A DNA stretch of 64,000 nucleotides, from the NCBI RefSeq assembly GCF_015062615.1, contig NZ_SUUH01000001.1, positions 158,356-222,355 of the forward strand, given 5' to 3'. This document shows positions 1-8,234 of the stretch, in pieces. The position numbers were made by a program, and so were the translations under genes. The stretch comes from Denitrobacterium detoxificans (lineage in GTDB: Bacteria; Actinomycetota; Coriobacteriia; Coriobacteriales; Eggerthellaceae). Below the pieces are notes generated by a model. It was not told the origin of the DNA and did no database searches. It was given only the letters and a program-made list of their open reading frames with translations. The stretch's first letter is position 1. Each line of letters opens with the position of its first letter.

Positions 1-415
1 AGGCGTCCTTGTCGCCCGTAACCAGGAGCGAATCGTACCCAAGGGCATCGGCACGAGCAGAAATGGTTCCCAGGATGTCGTCGCCTTCCCAACCGGGGAC
101 CTTCACCACGGGAATGTTCATGCTCGCAAGGATTTCCTCGACAAGCGGGAACTGCACGCGCAGCTCGTCGTCCATGGGAGGACGCTGTGCCTTGTACTGC
201 TCGAGCGCTTCGATGCGAAACTTCGGCTTTCCCACGTCGAACGCGCAAACGACCGCGTCGGGAGCGGCAACCTCGATGAACTTGAAGAACATGGAGAGGA
301 AGCCGAACACGGCGTTGGTGGGAGTGCCGTCGGGCGCGTTCATGGTGGGCGGCACCGCGTGATATGCGCGATGCATCAGGGAGTTTCCGTCGATGACAGC
401 TATTTTCTTAGGCAT
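1..415 (-). CDS. polA: DNA polymerase I, N-terminal part (cut by window edge)
   Basis: The first ~138 codons of DNA polymerase I are present; the gene runs off the left edge. This part is the 5'-3' exonuclease (flap nuclease) domain, which removes RNA primers and flaps during replication and repair. Visible family motifs are VIDGNSLMHRAYHA near the N-terminus, CAFDVGKPKFR, the metal-binding stretch EGDDILGTIS and VTGDKDA. The ATG at 415 is directly followed by the conserved MPKKIAVIDGNSL start. The usual acidic pair motif (EADD) reads EGDD here. The polymerase domain is outside the window, so the protein could also be a stand-alone exonuclease, though that is less likely. Confidence 0.9.
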   Translation of the reverse strand, partial: MPKKIAVIDGNSLMHRAYHAVPPTMNAPDGTPTNAVFGFLSMFFKFIEVAAPDAVVCAFDVGKPKFRIEALEQYKAQRPPMDDELRVQFPLVEEILASMNIPVVKVPGWEGDDILGTISARADALGYDSLLVTGDKDA

Positions 416-463
416 AGGAACACGCTTCCCGGTAAAAACAACTTACGAATAGTTGAGTATACC

Positions 464-1138
464 CTACACGTTCCAGAGATAGCCTACCCCACGCACGGTT
501 TCCAAATGCTGCGCAAGTTCGGGACCGAGCTTGGCGCGAATGCGACGGACGTGCACGTCGACGGTACGGCTGCCGCCGTAATAGTCGAAACCCCACACGC
601 GGCTTAGAAGCGCATCGCGTGAGTACGTGCGGCCCGGATGCGATGCGAGAAACGCGAGCAGCGCATATTCCAAATACGTGAAGTCGAGCGGAGTGCCATC
701 GATGTCAACCTGGTACGTGGCCAGGTTGATGGTCATGCTGTCGACGACGATATAGTCATCGACGTTCGTTTCGTTACCCGGCCAGAGCAGCTGCCTAATG
801 CGAGCGGCGCATTCCACGCCCGAAGCCCCGCTTAGGATGAAGTCGCACTTAACCTGCGTGGGAAGGCAAAGGCCCGGCAACGACGCCTCGTCGATGACGA
901 ACAGCGCGCAGGCATTCGATTCGTTGGAAAGCACGCGCTCGAGCCGATGCAGCACCTCGGCGGCATTGCCCGAAATCTCGTAGATGAGCAAGTCGAAGTC
1001 GAATCGCTGCGCGGTTGCCTTCTCGAAGCGGGCGCTCGACCACGCGACGACGTCGACGTCCATTTCGGAAAGCGCATTCTGAAAGGTATAGGCATTATCG
1101 AGACTGTCGGCTACGAACGCCACCTGCTTGCGCGCCAT
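464..1138 (-). CDS. GlnR-like orphan response regulator (OmpR-type winged helix)
   Basis: The 224-aa protein has an N-terminal receiver-like domain (about 1-110) and a C-terminal OmpR/PhoB winged-helix DNA-binding domain (about 125-224, with TLEYALLAFLASHPGRTYSRD-like and TVDVHVRRIRAKLG segments). The usual phospho-acceptor Asp appears replaced by Glu54 (LLIYEISG). The conserved switch Lys is not evident, and there is no sensor kinase nearby, as in the atypical nitrogen regulator GlnR of actinomycetes. It starts two bases after the glnA stop codon, so it is surely co-transcribed with glutamine synthetase. A role in nitrogen regulation is inferred from family and context. The ATG at 1138 was preferred over an upstream in-frame start inside glnA. 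Confidence 0.75.
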   Translation of the reverse strand: MARKQVAFVADSLDNAYTFQNALSEMDVDVVAWSSARFEKATAQRFDFDLLIYEISGNAAEVLHRLERVLSNESNACALFVIDEASLPGLCLPTQVKCDFILSGASGVECAARIRQLLWPGNETNVDDYIVVDSMTINLATYQVDIDGTPLDFTYLEYALLAFLASHPGRTYSRDALLSRVWGFDYYGGSRTVDVHVRRIRAKLGPELAQHLETVRGVGYLWNV

Positions 1139-1140
1139 GG

Positions 1141-2478
1141 CTACAACACTTCCAACCAGCGATCGAGCTCCCACGGGGAAACCTGTTTCAGGTACTCGCG
1201 CCATTCTCGCGACTTGGCGTCGACCAGATAGTCATGGATGTGCTCGCCCAAGACGTTCTTCATGAGCTCGCTTTCGGCGAACAGCTCGATAGCACTTCCC
1301 AACGTAAGGGGAAGCTTCTGAACGCCCAGCTCGCGAAGCTTGGCGGGCTCGAGCGACGAAAGGTTAACGCCTTCGGACGATTCAGGAAGCGGCAGCTCCT
1401 GACGTATGCCCTCCATGCCGGCGGCAAGCATGACTGCAAACGAAAGGTATGGATTGCATGCCGGATCGGCATTGCGCATTTCGATGCGGCAGGCCATTTC
1501 CTCGGAAGGACGATACCCCGGGATGCGAACGAGCGTAGAACGGTTGCTGCGCGCCCAGCTCACGTACGCAGGAGCTTCCTTGCCACCGGTGAGGCGCTTG
1601 TAGGAGTTCACGTACTGATTCGTAACCAGGCAGAACTCGGGGGCATAGCGCAGCAGGCCCGCCATGAAGTGCTTTGCGGTGCTGGAGAGGTGATGACCAA
1701 GCGGGTCGGCCGGATCGAAGAACGCGTTATGGTCTTCATGGTCGAACAGGCTCAGGTGAACGTGCATGCCGCTGCCTGGGCAATCGGAAAGCGGCTTGGG
1801 CATGAAGCTGGCATACACGCCATGAAGCGCGGCGATTTCCTTCACGACCATCTTGTACGTCATGACCGCATCGGCCATGCTGAAAGCGTCGGAATAGCGC
1901 AGGTCGATCTCGTGCTGGCTGGGGCCGCTCTCGTGATGGCTGTATTCCACGGGGATGCCCATGTTCTCGAGCGCCAGGACGGTGTCGCGGCGCAAGTCGC
2001 TACCCGAGTCGAGCTCGGTGAGGTCGAAGTAGCCGCCACGGTCCAGCACCTCGGTGCCCTTCGAATCGTGGAAGTAGAAGTATTCGACCTCGGGACCCAC
2101 GTTTGCTTCGTAGCCAGCATCGCGAATGCCCTGCACGACACGCGAAAGAATGAGGCGCGAGTCCCCTTCGAACGGCTCGCCTTCAGGCGTGCGGATATTG
2201 CAGAACATACGCGCCACGGCGTTGGAATCGGGGCGCCAGGGAAGAATCTGAAACGTAGAGGCATCGGGGAATGCGAGCATGTCGCTTTCCGCCGTATCGG
2301 AAAAGCCATTGATGCAGCTACCGTCGAAGCCCATGCCCTCTTCAAAGGCATGCTCGAGCTCGTTGGGATTTACGGCGAACGACTTCATGTTTCCCATAAC
2401 GTCGGTAAACCAGAAGCGTACGAAATGAACGTCCCTAGCCTTAACCGTCTTGAGAACGTATTCCTGATCGGGAGTCAT
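1141..2478 (-). CDS. glnA: Glutamine synthetase, type I
   Basis: This 445-aa enzyme condenses ammonia and glutamate to glutamine using ATP. Visible GSI motifs are the N-terminal MGFDGSCINGF segment, GPEVEYF, GPSQHEID, GSGMHVHLS, the ATP-site stretch NRSTLVRIPGYRP and EMRNADPACNPYLSFA. The length matches the shorter GSI-alpha type, which is generally controlled by feedback and transcription rather than adenylylation. An AAGGGAAGG ribosome-binding site five bases upstream supports the ATG at 2478 over a longer in-frame start. The GlnR-like regulator follows two bases after the stop, forming a glnA-regulator operon. Confidence 0.95.
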   Translation of the reverse strand: MTPDQEYVLKTVKARDVHFVRFWFTDVMGNMKSFAVNPNELEHAFEEGMGFDGSCINGFSDTAESDMLAFPDASTFQILPWRPDSNAVARMFCNIRTPEGEPFEGDSRLILSRVVQGIRDAGYEANVGPEVEYFYFHDSKGTEVLDRGGYFDLTELDSGSDLRRDTVLALENMGIPVEYSHHESGPSQHEIDLRYSDAFSMADAVMTYKMVVKEIAALHGVYASFMPKPLSDCPGSGMHVHLSLFDHEDHNAFFDPADPLGHHLSSTAKHFMAGLLRYAPEFCLVTNQYVNSYKRLTGGKEAPAYVSWARSNRSTLVRIPGYRPSEEMACRIEMRNADPACNPYLSFAVMLAAGMEGIRQELPLPESSEGVNLSSLEPAKLRELGVQKLPLTLGSAIELFAESELMKNVLGEHIHDYLVDAKSREWREYLKQVSPWELDRWLEVL

Positions 2479-2514
2479 AAGCCTTCCCTTCGTGCTCGCT
2501 AAGACGCCACGCGT

Positions 2515-2527
2515 CATTGGCCCAATG
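2515..2527. promoter_or_regulatory. Perfect inverted repeat upstream of glnA
   Basis: CATTGG-C-CCAATG is a perfect 13-base palindrome centred about 43 bases upstream of the glnA start codon. It could be an operator for the downstream GlnR-like regulator. That is inference from position only; the published actinobacterial GlnR box is not recognisable here. Confidence 0.35.
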
Positions 2528-2587
2528 CCGTTTCGTCAATATTATTGCCATATTACACGTTCATCTTTTCAAGGATGTTTCGAAATG

Positions 2588-2618
2588 AAAAAAGGGCGCC
2601 GACATTTGTCGACGCCCT
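2588..2618 (-). terminator. Rho-independent terminator of the LCP gene
   Basis: A GGGCG-CGAC stem with one mismatch and an ATTT loop is followed, on the minus strand, by a run of six T residues. It begins about 20 bases after the stop codon of the LCP-family gene. Confidence 0.85.
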
Positions 2619-2639
2619 ACCTGTTCATACGCTTAGTTC

Positions 2640-4148
2640 CTAGGATGCATCGGCCGAGCCGAGCACCACCAGCAAGTCGCCCGTCATGGTGTACGTGCCA
2701 TCGTTCTTCATGACGGTATTGCTTCCGCCCATGGTTTCGTTGATGGTCTTCGCTTCGTCTGCGTAATCGTCGGAAGCGTAGATGATGAGCGTGCTCGTGT
2801 ACTTGTCGGAATCGGCGTCGCCCACCTCGGTCACGTTGAAGCCAGCCTTGGCGAGCATGGTGGCCGCCGAGGAAGCTGCGCCCGATACGCCCGAACCGTT
2901 CTTCACGACGACATTACCATCTTGGGTAACGGAAGTGGTTGAGGTGGCATTCGCGTCGGCCGTGACGGAAGCCGTACCGCTATCGCCCACCGACGAGAGA
3001 ACAATGCCCGTGGCAGAATCGACCTCTTGCTCTTCAGTGGGAGCAAGGCCCTGCTTCATGCGGCTGAGCATTTCCTGCCACTCGTCTTCGATGAGCTTGC
3101 ACCACCAAATGTTGTTCTCGTAGACCGACTCGACGGGCGCCGTGGCGCTGTACACGTCGGTCGTGGTGTCGATACCCTTCAGAGCCTGAGCGTATTCCAC
3201 GATTTCGCTCACCGTAAGGTCGGTCTGAATGAACGAAGACAGGTTCGTGATGGACGTGCTCATAGTGATGATGTCACTCTGGAAGAGCTTGTCGACGATA
3301 GCGCTGATAACGGTACGCTGATTCGCGGCGCGAAGCAGGTCGCCATCGCCCACGGAATCGTATGCGTGGCGGCTGCGCGCAAATATGAGCGTCTGCCAGC
3401 CATCGAGTGTCTGCAGACCCGCGTCGAGATGGCCCGTGTAATCCTCGTCGTCGATTTCCATGGGAACGTCGACTTCGATGCCACCAAGGTTATCGACAAT
3501 GGCGGCAAGACCATCCATGTCAACAAGCACGAAGTGCGCGATGTCTACGTCGCATAGTTCGGAAACCGTCTTGACGGCAAGAGATGCCCCACCATACGCG
3601 TATGCGGCATTGATCTTCTGAAGACCGTATTCACCCATGTCGACCTGCGTATCACGCGGAATCGAAATCATGGTGACCTTCTTGTTGCCCGGATCGACGC
3701 GCGCAAGAATGATGGTGTCGGTGCGATATATGCCACCGAAGGTGTTATCTTCGGAACGTTCGATGGACTCGTCGGTACCCATGAGCAGCACGTAGAACGG
3801 ATCGCTTGGCGCGTTCGTTTCAACGAGAGCGTCTTCGATGTCGGCATCGAGACCCTGTGAAAAGTTCTCGTCAATCGTCTTGATCTGATTGGAGAAATAC
3901 AAAGCCGCAGCCGTGCCAGCGCACACGAGCATGGCAATAATCACCAGGGCAATGGTGATGCCGATGCGCTTACGGCGCTTACGCTTCCCCTTCTTGTTCG
4001 CAAGACCCTCGGCATACGAGGAGCGAGAATACGGATTGATGGGCACCATACCGCTGGGCATCCACTGGGCATTGCCTTGTTCCTGGCCCCACTGGTCCTC
4101 GTAACGAGTAACCGGTGTACCATGACCGGCATGTTTTCCTTTGCTCAT
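2640..4148 (-). CDS. LCP (LytR-CpsA-Psr) family cell-wall glycopolymer ligase
   Basis: This 502-aa protein has a basic cytosolic N-terminus, one membrane segment at about 62-86 and an extracellular LCP catalytic domain at about 140-310. Visible LCP motifs are RTDTIILARVDP, ISIPRDTQVDMG, KINAAYAYGG and LLRAANQRT. A LytR_C domain follows at about 405-500 (VVVKNGSGVSGAA onward). LCP enzymes transfer undecaprenyl-linked polymers such as teichoic-type or rhamnose polysaccharides to peptidoglycan. The large polysaccharide cluster starting 2 kb further on is a plausible source of substrate. It is a single transcription unit with its own terminator. Confidence 0.9.
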   Translation of the reverse strand: MSKGKHAGHGTPVTRYEDQWGQEQGNAQWMPSGMVPINPYSRSSYAEGLANKKGKRKRRKRIGITIALVIIAMLVCAGTAAALYFSNQIKTIDENFSQGLDADIEDALVETNAPSDPFYVLLMGTDESIERSEDNTFGGIYRTDTIILARVDPGNKKVTMISIPRDTQVDMGEYGLQKINAAYAYGGASLAVKTVSELCDVDIAHFVLVDMDGLAAIVDNLGGIEVDVPMEIDDEDYTGHLDAGLQTLDGWQTLIFARSRHAYDSVGDGDLLRAANQRTVISAIVDKLFQSDIITMSTSITNLSSFIQTDLTVSEIVEYAQALKGIDTTTDVYSATAPVESVYENNIWWCKLIEDEWQEMLSRMKQGLAPTEEQEVDSATGIVLSSVGDSGTASVTADANATSTTSVTQDGNVVVKNGSGVSGAASSAATMLAKAGFNVTEVGDADSDKYTSTLIIYASDDYADEAKTINETMGGSNTVMKNDGTYTMTGDLLVVLGSADAS

Positions 4149-4251
4149 GAGCTGATATATCCCCTACAGTACAGTCGGCACATTAAGACTCTCAAAAGTA
4201 TAAACGAATACGAACTCGCAGAGCGCAGTTTACATACGACCCGCTCAACTA

Positions 4252-4313
4252 CGCGCCTCGCCTTCAGCAACCTTTAAGCTAACACGCCCAAGGTCAAAGA
4301 AGCACGAGGCGCG
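4252..4313. repeat. 9-bp inverted repeat with 44-bp spacer
   Basis: CGCGCCTCG (4252-4260) is matched by CGAGGCGCG (4305-4313) in the gap between the LCP and L,D-transpeptidase genes. No T-tract follows on either strand. It may be a weak terminator of the transpeptidase gene, an operator or chance. Confidence 0.3.
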
Positions 4314-4322
4314 AACGACAGC

Positions 4323-6248
4323 CTAGTCGTACACGTGAACCGTAGTGCCAAGCGGTACGTTTTCGTAGATCCACCTGGCGTTATCCACTTCAACGCGCAC
4401 GCATCCATGCGACAGGTAACGGTAGCTTCCCAACTCGTTGCCCGTACCAAGGATGCTATGGATGAAGTAGCCGCCATAGAAGCGCGTGCAATACTGCGCG
4501 GAATAGGCCGTGCTCAGATGCGGCTTGCGATCGAGCGTGGTGAACGTGCCGGTAACCGTGGGAGTGGAAGGCTTGCCAGGCGAGCAGAGCCAGTACTTAA
4601 CGCACGTCCAATTGCCCTGCGAACCCGTATAGACGCCCAACATGGCGGTATCGAGATTAATCATGATGAGCCAGCGCGTGGCGCTCGAGAAGCGCTGCGC
4701 ATACTCGGTCATGAGGTACTGCGCAGGCGGAACCGACTTCACGAGCTTGCCGTCATTGTCGGCCTTGTACCACGTGGAGCCATCCTTGATGAAATTGTTG
4801 CGCAACACGTAGCCCTCGTTATACACGCCAAAGTACTTGCTTCCATCTACGTTGAAGAAGCCCGTACGCGCACCCACGAACGACTGGTAGGCCTTCTGCA
4901 GCCAGTAACGCTGCAGGTTGCCCCCATCGTAGATTCCCGTCACAAGCCAACCCGCGGCGGACGGCATGACGCCGTCGTTGTTGGCCAGAAGCACGTGGTC
5001 TCCCCAGTTGGTCTTGCCGCGCAGTACGTAGCCGTTGTTGCCCATGCCAAAGTAGCGAGCGCCGTCGACCACGAAGAAGCCCGACAGCATGGCATGGGAT
5101 TCGGCGTCATAGCGATAACGCTGCAGGACGCCATCGTAGGCCTTGGTCACAAGCCAGCCGGTAGCGCCATCGGACGTAGATGCCAACTTGCCGTCGTTGT
5201 TCGCAACGTACACGCGACCAGCTCCGTTATCCCACTTCCCGCGCACGATGATGCCATTGGGGCGCGCATAGGCGGTATACCCCGCACCCTCCGAAGCGGT
5301 AACAAGGCGAGACTTGGCAATGCTTGCATTCGAATCAAGCCAATAGCGCTCGAGGGAGCCCGTCCATGCAGGAGAGACGATCCAGCGCGCGGTGAAGGGC
5401 AGGTTCGCACCGTTCGTGGCGTACCAGGCCACGCCCTCGGCCGTCCAGCCCATCTTCACCAGCGAGGCGTTCTCGGCGGCGGACGTGGTGTAGTTATGCG
5501 AGCCCGTCTTCGCATTCTTGTTGTACTGGCGATAGACGATAAGGCCCGTATCTTCGGCATCGGAGTACCAGCCAATGCCCTCGTACTTCCAGCCCTTCTT
5601 CACCAGGCCGTCGCGCTCGGTCGCCGACGTCGTGAAGAAGTGATCGCCGCCATTGGGGTTGTAGAGGCGATACACGGGCACATCAGACGTGGAGGGCGCC
5701 ACCCAGCCAATGCCTTCCCACTGCCAGCCCAAGCCGGCAATGGAGATGGCCTCGGATTCGCTCGACGTGTAGAAGTGCTCGCCCGAATTGGGGTTGTACA
5801 GGCGATACATGTTCACGTGGGACTCTTCGTACGAAGGCTCCTCGGTGGTTTCGGAGGGATCCTGCGGTTCGTCCGAGCATGCGTCGAGGGAGCTTTGGGC
5901 ATCTGCAGCCTGCGGCTCGACGGCAACGACGGGAACATCGGAGGAAATGGACTCAGCCGCCTCCGAATCAGCGGTTCCCCCCTCCCCATCGTCAGCCTGC
6001 GAAACGGCGGACGGCTCACTAGCGGGAGCGTCGCCCTCATCGACCACCACGGAATCGCTTGCCTTGGTCGTTGGGCCCACAGATAAATCGGCAACGGCCT
6101 CTGAGCCCTGCGGCGCAACAGTGGGAAGCGAATCGGTTGCCTCCAAGCCATACGACGGAGACGACGCAAGCAAGAAGGTGACGATTGTAGCGGCAATGAA
6201 CGCAATGCATGCCGAACGCATGCGGAAACGATAGGAATACCCCGTCAT
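4323..6248 (-). CDS. Secreted L,D-transpeptidase with multiple wall-binding-type repeats
   Basis: This 641-aa protein has an N-terminal signal segment (about 1-35), an acidic Ser/Glu-rich linker to about 145 and three ~48-aa repeats (RLYNPNSGEHFYTSS type, about 147-285). About four glycine/tryptophan-rich repeats of the wall-binding kind follow (GWLVT...LQRYR...GFF, about 290-520). The C-terminal YkuD L,D-transpeptidase domain carries the catalytic SHGCVRV motif (Cys616) and an upstream conserved histidine (HSILG). The family makes 3-3 peptidoglycan cross-links or attaches proteins to the wall. The repeats probably tether it to surface carbohydrate. It is monocistronic. Confidence 0.88.
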   Translation of the reverse strand: MTGYSYRFRMRSACIAFIAATIVTFLLASSPSYGLEATDSLPTVAPQGSEAVADLSVGPTTKASDSVVVDEGDAPASEPSAVSQADDGEGGTADSEAAESISSDVPVVAVEPQAADAQSSLDACSDEPQDPSETTEEPSYEESHVNMYRLYNPNSGEHFYTSSESEAISIAGLGWQWEGIGWVAPSTSDVPVYRLYNPNGGDHFFTTSATERDGLVKKGWKYEGIGWYSDAEDTGLIVYRQYNKNAKTGSHNYTTSAAENASLVKMGWTAEGVAWYATNGANLPFTARWIVSPAWTGSLERYWLDSNASIAKSRLVTASEGAGYTAYARPNGIIVRGKWDNGAGRVYVANNDGKLASTSDGATGWLVTKAYDGVLQRYRYDAESHAMLSGFFVVDGARYFGMGNNGYVLRGKTNWGDHVLLANNDGVMPSAAGWLVTGIYDGGNLQRYWLQKAYQSFVGARTGFFNVDGSKYFGVYNEGYVLRNNFIKDGSTWYKADNDGKLVKSVPPAQYLMTEYAQRFSSATRWLIMINLDTAMLGVYTGSQGNWTCVKYWLCSPGKPSTPTVTGTFTTLDRKPHLSTAYSAQYCTRFYGGYFIHSILGTGNELGSYRYLSHGCVRVEVDNARWIYENVPLGTTVHVYD

Positions 6249-6344
6249 ATCAGCCCCATTTCCTCGTGGTTTTCACAGCCACACAGGGAAATATTACCAC
6301 AAGAAAAGTCCCAATTTGACGCAGCGAACAAGCCGTCCAAACGC

Positions 6345-6379
6345 AAAAAAGCGGAGGACGCGCGTGCGCCCTCCGCTTT
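6345..6379 (-). terminator. Rho-independent terminator of glf
   Basis: AAAGCGGAGG (6348-6357) pairs with CCTCCGCTTT (6370-6379). The minus-strand tail is six T residues. It lies 20 bases after the glf stop codon. Confidence 0.88.
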
Positions 6380-6398
6380 ACGGCAATGATCCAGGCAA

Positions 6399-7523
6399 CT
6401 AGGCGATGGTTACGCCAAGCTCTGCTTCGACCAGGTCGAACGCAGCGTCGATGGCCTTATCCATGTCGTAATACTTGTAGCCGCCCAAGCGACCAGCGAA
6501 CACGACCTTGCCCTCCTTGGAGGCAAGCTCGACGTACTGAGCATACAGCGACGAATTACGCTCGTCGTTGATGGGATAATACGGTTCGTCGCCGGGCTTC
6601 CAGTCGGCCGGGTACTCACGCGTGATGACCGTCTTGGGCTGCGTGCCGTACTCGAAATGCTTGTGCTCGATGATGCGCGTGTAAGGAACCTCGCGCTCGG
6701 TGTAGTTCACCACGGCGTTGCCCTGATGGTTTTCCTCGTCGAGGATCTCGCTTTCAAAGCGCAGGCTGCGGTACTCCAGGCGACCAAGCTGGTAATCGTA
6801 AAACTCGTCGATGGGACCGCAGTAAATGATGCGATCGGCTACATCGGGGTTCTGGGCGATGAACTCGCGATATTCCGTGTTCAGCTTGATGGGCGTATCG
6901 CCAAACATGGCTTCCACCATCTTGGTGTAGCCACCCATGGGAATGCCCTGCCAACGATCGTTGAAGTAGTTGTTGTCGTAGCGGAAGCGGCACGGAAGGC
7001 GCTTGATGATGCTAGCGGGCAGGTCCTTGCAGTCGCGGCCCCACTGCTTTTCGGTGTAGCCCTTGATGAGCTTCTCGTACACATCGCGGCCAACCAGGGA
7101 AAGCGCCTGCTCTTCCAGATTGGAGGGCTCGCCAATGCCCGCCTCGGCAACCTGGGCGGCGATCTTCGCCTTCGCCTGTTCGGGCGTGCGCACCTCGGGC
7201 CACATCTTGCTGAAGGTGTTCATGTTGAACGGAAGGTTATACAGCTCGTCCTTGTAAACGGCAACGGGGCTGTTCACATAGTTATTGAACTCGGCGAACT
7301 GATTCACGTAATCCCACACGCGACGAATGGACGTATGGAAGATGTGGGCGCCGTACTTATGCACGTTGATGCCCTCGATGTCCTCGCAGTATACGTTACC
7401 GGCGATATGCGGACGACGGTCGATGACGAGGCACGTCTTCCTCACCTTGGCGGCTTCGTGCGCGAAAACGGCGCTCGAGATGCCAGCGCCAACGATGAGA
7501 TAATCGTACTGAGACACGATCAT
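6399..7523 (-). CDS. glf: UDP-galactopyranose mutase
   Basis: This 374-aa flavoenzyme interconverts UDP-galactopyranose and UDP-galactofuranose, the donor for galactofuranose residues in surface glycans. The dinucleotide-binding motif DYLIVGAGISSAVFA is at the N-terminus. Family-typical segments include DRRPHIAGNVY, YGAHIFHTS, the GYTEKQWGRD stretch and a C-terminal GRLGGYKYYDMD. The start has a good AAAGGAA ribosome-binding site. A terminator separates it from rfbC upstream, so it is probably transcribed on its own although it belongs functionally to the polysaccharide cluster. Confidence 0.95.
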   Translation of the reverse strand: MIVSQYDYLIVGAGISSAVFAHEAAKVRKTCLVIDRRPHIAGNVYCEDIEGINVHKYGAHIFHTSIRRVWDYVNQFAEFNNYVNSPVAVYKDELYNLPFNMNTFSKMWPEVRTPEQAKAKIAAQVAEAGIGEPSNLEEQALSLVGRDVYEKLIKGYTEKQWGRDCKDLPASIIKRLPCRFRYDNNYFNDRWQGIPMGGYTKMVEAMFGDTPIKLNTEYREFIAQNPDVADRIIYCGPIDEFYDYQLGRLEYRSLRFESEILDEENHQGNAVVNYTEREVPYTRIIEHKHFEYGTQPKTVITREYPADWKPGDEPYYPINDERNSSLYAQYVELASKEGKVVFAGRLGGYKYYDMDKAIDAAFDLVEAELGVTIA

Positions 7524-7591
7524 TCCTTTCTAAGAGCTTAGACGTACCGAGTATACGCAACGAATGCGTTCGGAGCGCCAGTTACGCTAAA

Positions 7592-7632
7592 TAAACCAAA
7601 GCGTGCCGCCGGCAGAAATGGCCAGCGGCACG
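7592..7632 (-). terminator. Rho-independent terminator of the rfb operon
   Basis: GTGCCGC(T)GGC pairs with GCC(G)GCGGCAC around a CATTTCT loop. The minus-strand tail is T-rich (CTTTGGTTTATTT). It lies just after the rfbC stop codon and closes the rfbA-D-B-GT-rfbC unit. Confidence 0.8.
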
Positions 7633-7652
7633 TACCTTCCAGGAAAACCCGC

Positions 7653-8234
7653 TTACTTCGAAAACGCGGGATGCACCTTGTCCTTGTCGGAAAGGACGAT
7701 CTTCGAAGCATCGAACGCCTCGTCGCCCTCCATGGCGGGCCACTCGATGCCAATGGCGGGGTCGTTCCACATCAGGCCACCCTCGTCATTGGGATGGTAG
7801 ACGTCGTCACACTTGTAGCAAAACTCCGCCGTATCGGAGAGCACCAGGAAGCCATGGGCGAAGCCGCGCGGAATGAAGAACTGGCGCTTGTTTTCCGCAG
7901 AAAGAACCACGCCCTCCCACTTGCCATACGTGGGGCTACCTTCGCGCAGGTCGACGGCAACGTCGAACACCTTGCCCGAAACCACGCGCACAAGCTTACT
8001 CTGCGGATGCTCGATCTGGAAATGCAGGCCACGCAGCACGCCCTTGGTGCTGGAGCTCTGATTGTCCTGCACGAAGTCGACGTCGATGCCGCCCGCCACG
8101 AAGTCGGGGCGCTTGTAGGTTTCCATAAAGTACCCGCGGCTATCGCCATATGCCTTCACATCGACAATGATCACCCCATCGATGGAAGTCTTCGTAAAGG
8201 TAAAGTTACCAGACGTGATTACGCCTTCGTCCAT
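7653..8234 (-). CDS. rfbC: dTDP-4-dehydrorhamnose 3,5-epimerase
   Basis: This 193-aa cupin-fold epimerase catalyses the third step from glucose-1-phosphate to dTDP-L-rhamnose. Visible signatures are DSRGYFMETYK, the catalytic RGLHFQ histidine motif, VSGKVFDVAVDLR and FIPRGFAHGF. The ATG at 8234 overlaps the end of the upstream glycosyltransferase gene by 16 bases, indicating translational coupling. A longer start at 8258 is possible but would overlap by 40. It is the last gene of the rhamnose operon. Confidence 0.95.
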   Translation of the reverse strand: MDEGVITSGNFTFTKTSIDGVIIVDVKAYGDSRGYFMETYKRPDFVAGGIDVDFVQDNQSSSTKGVLRGLHFQIEHPQSKLVRVVSGKVFDVAVDLREGSPTYGKWEGVVLSAENKRQFFIPRGFAHGFLVLSDTAEFCYKCDDVYHPNDEGGLMWNDPAIGIEWPAMEGDEAFDASKIVLSDKDKVHPAFSK

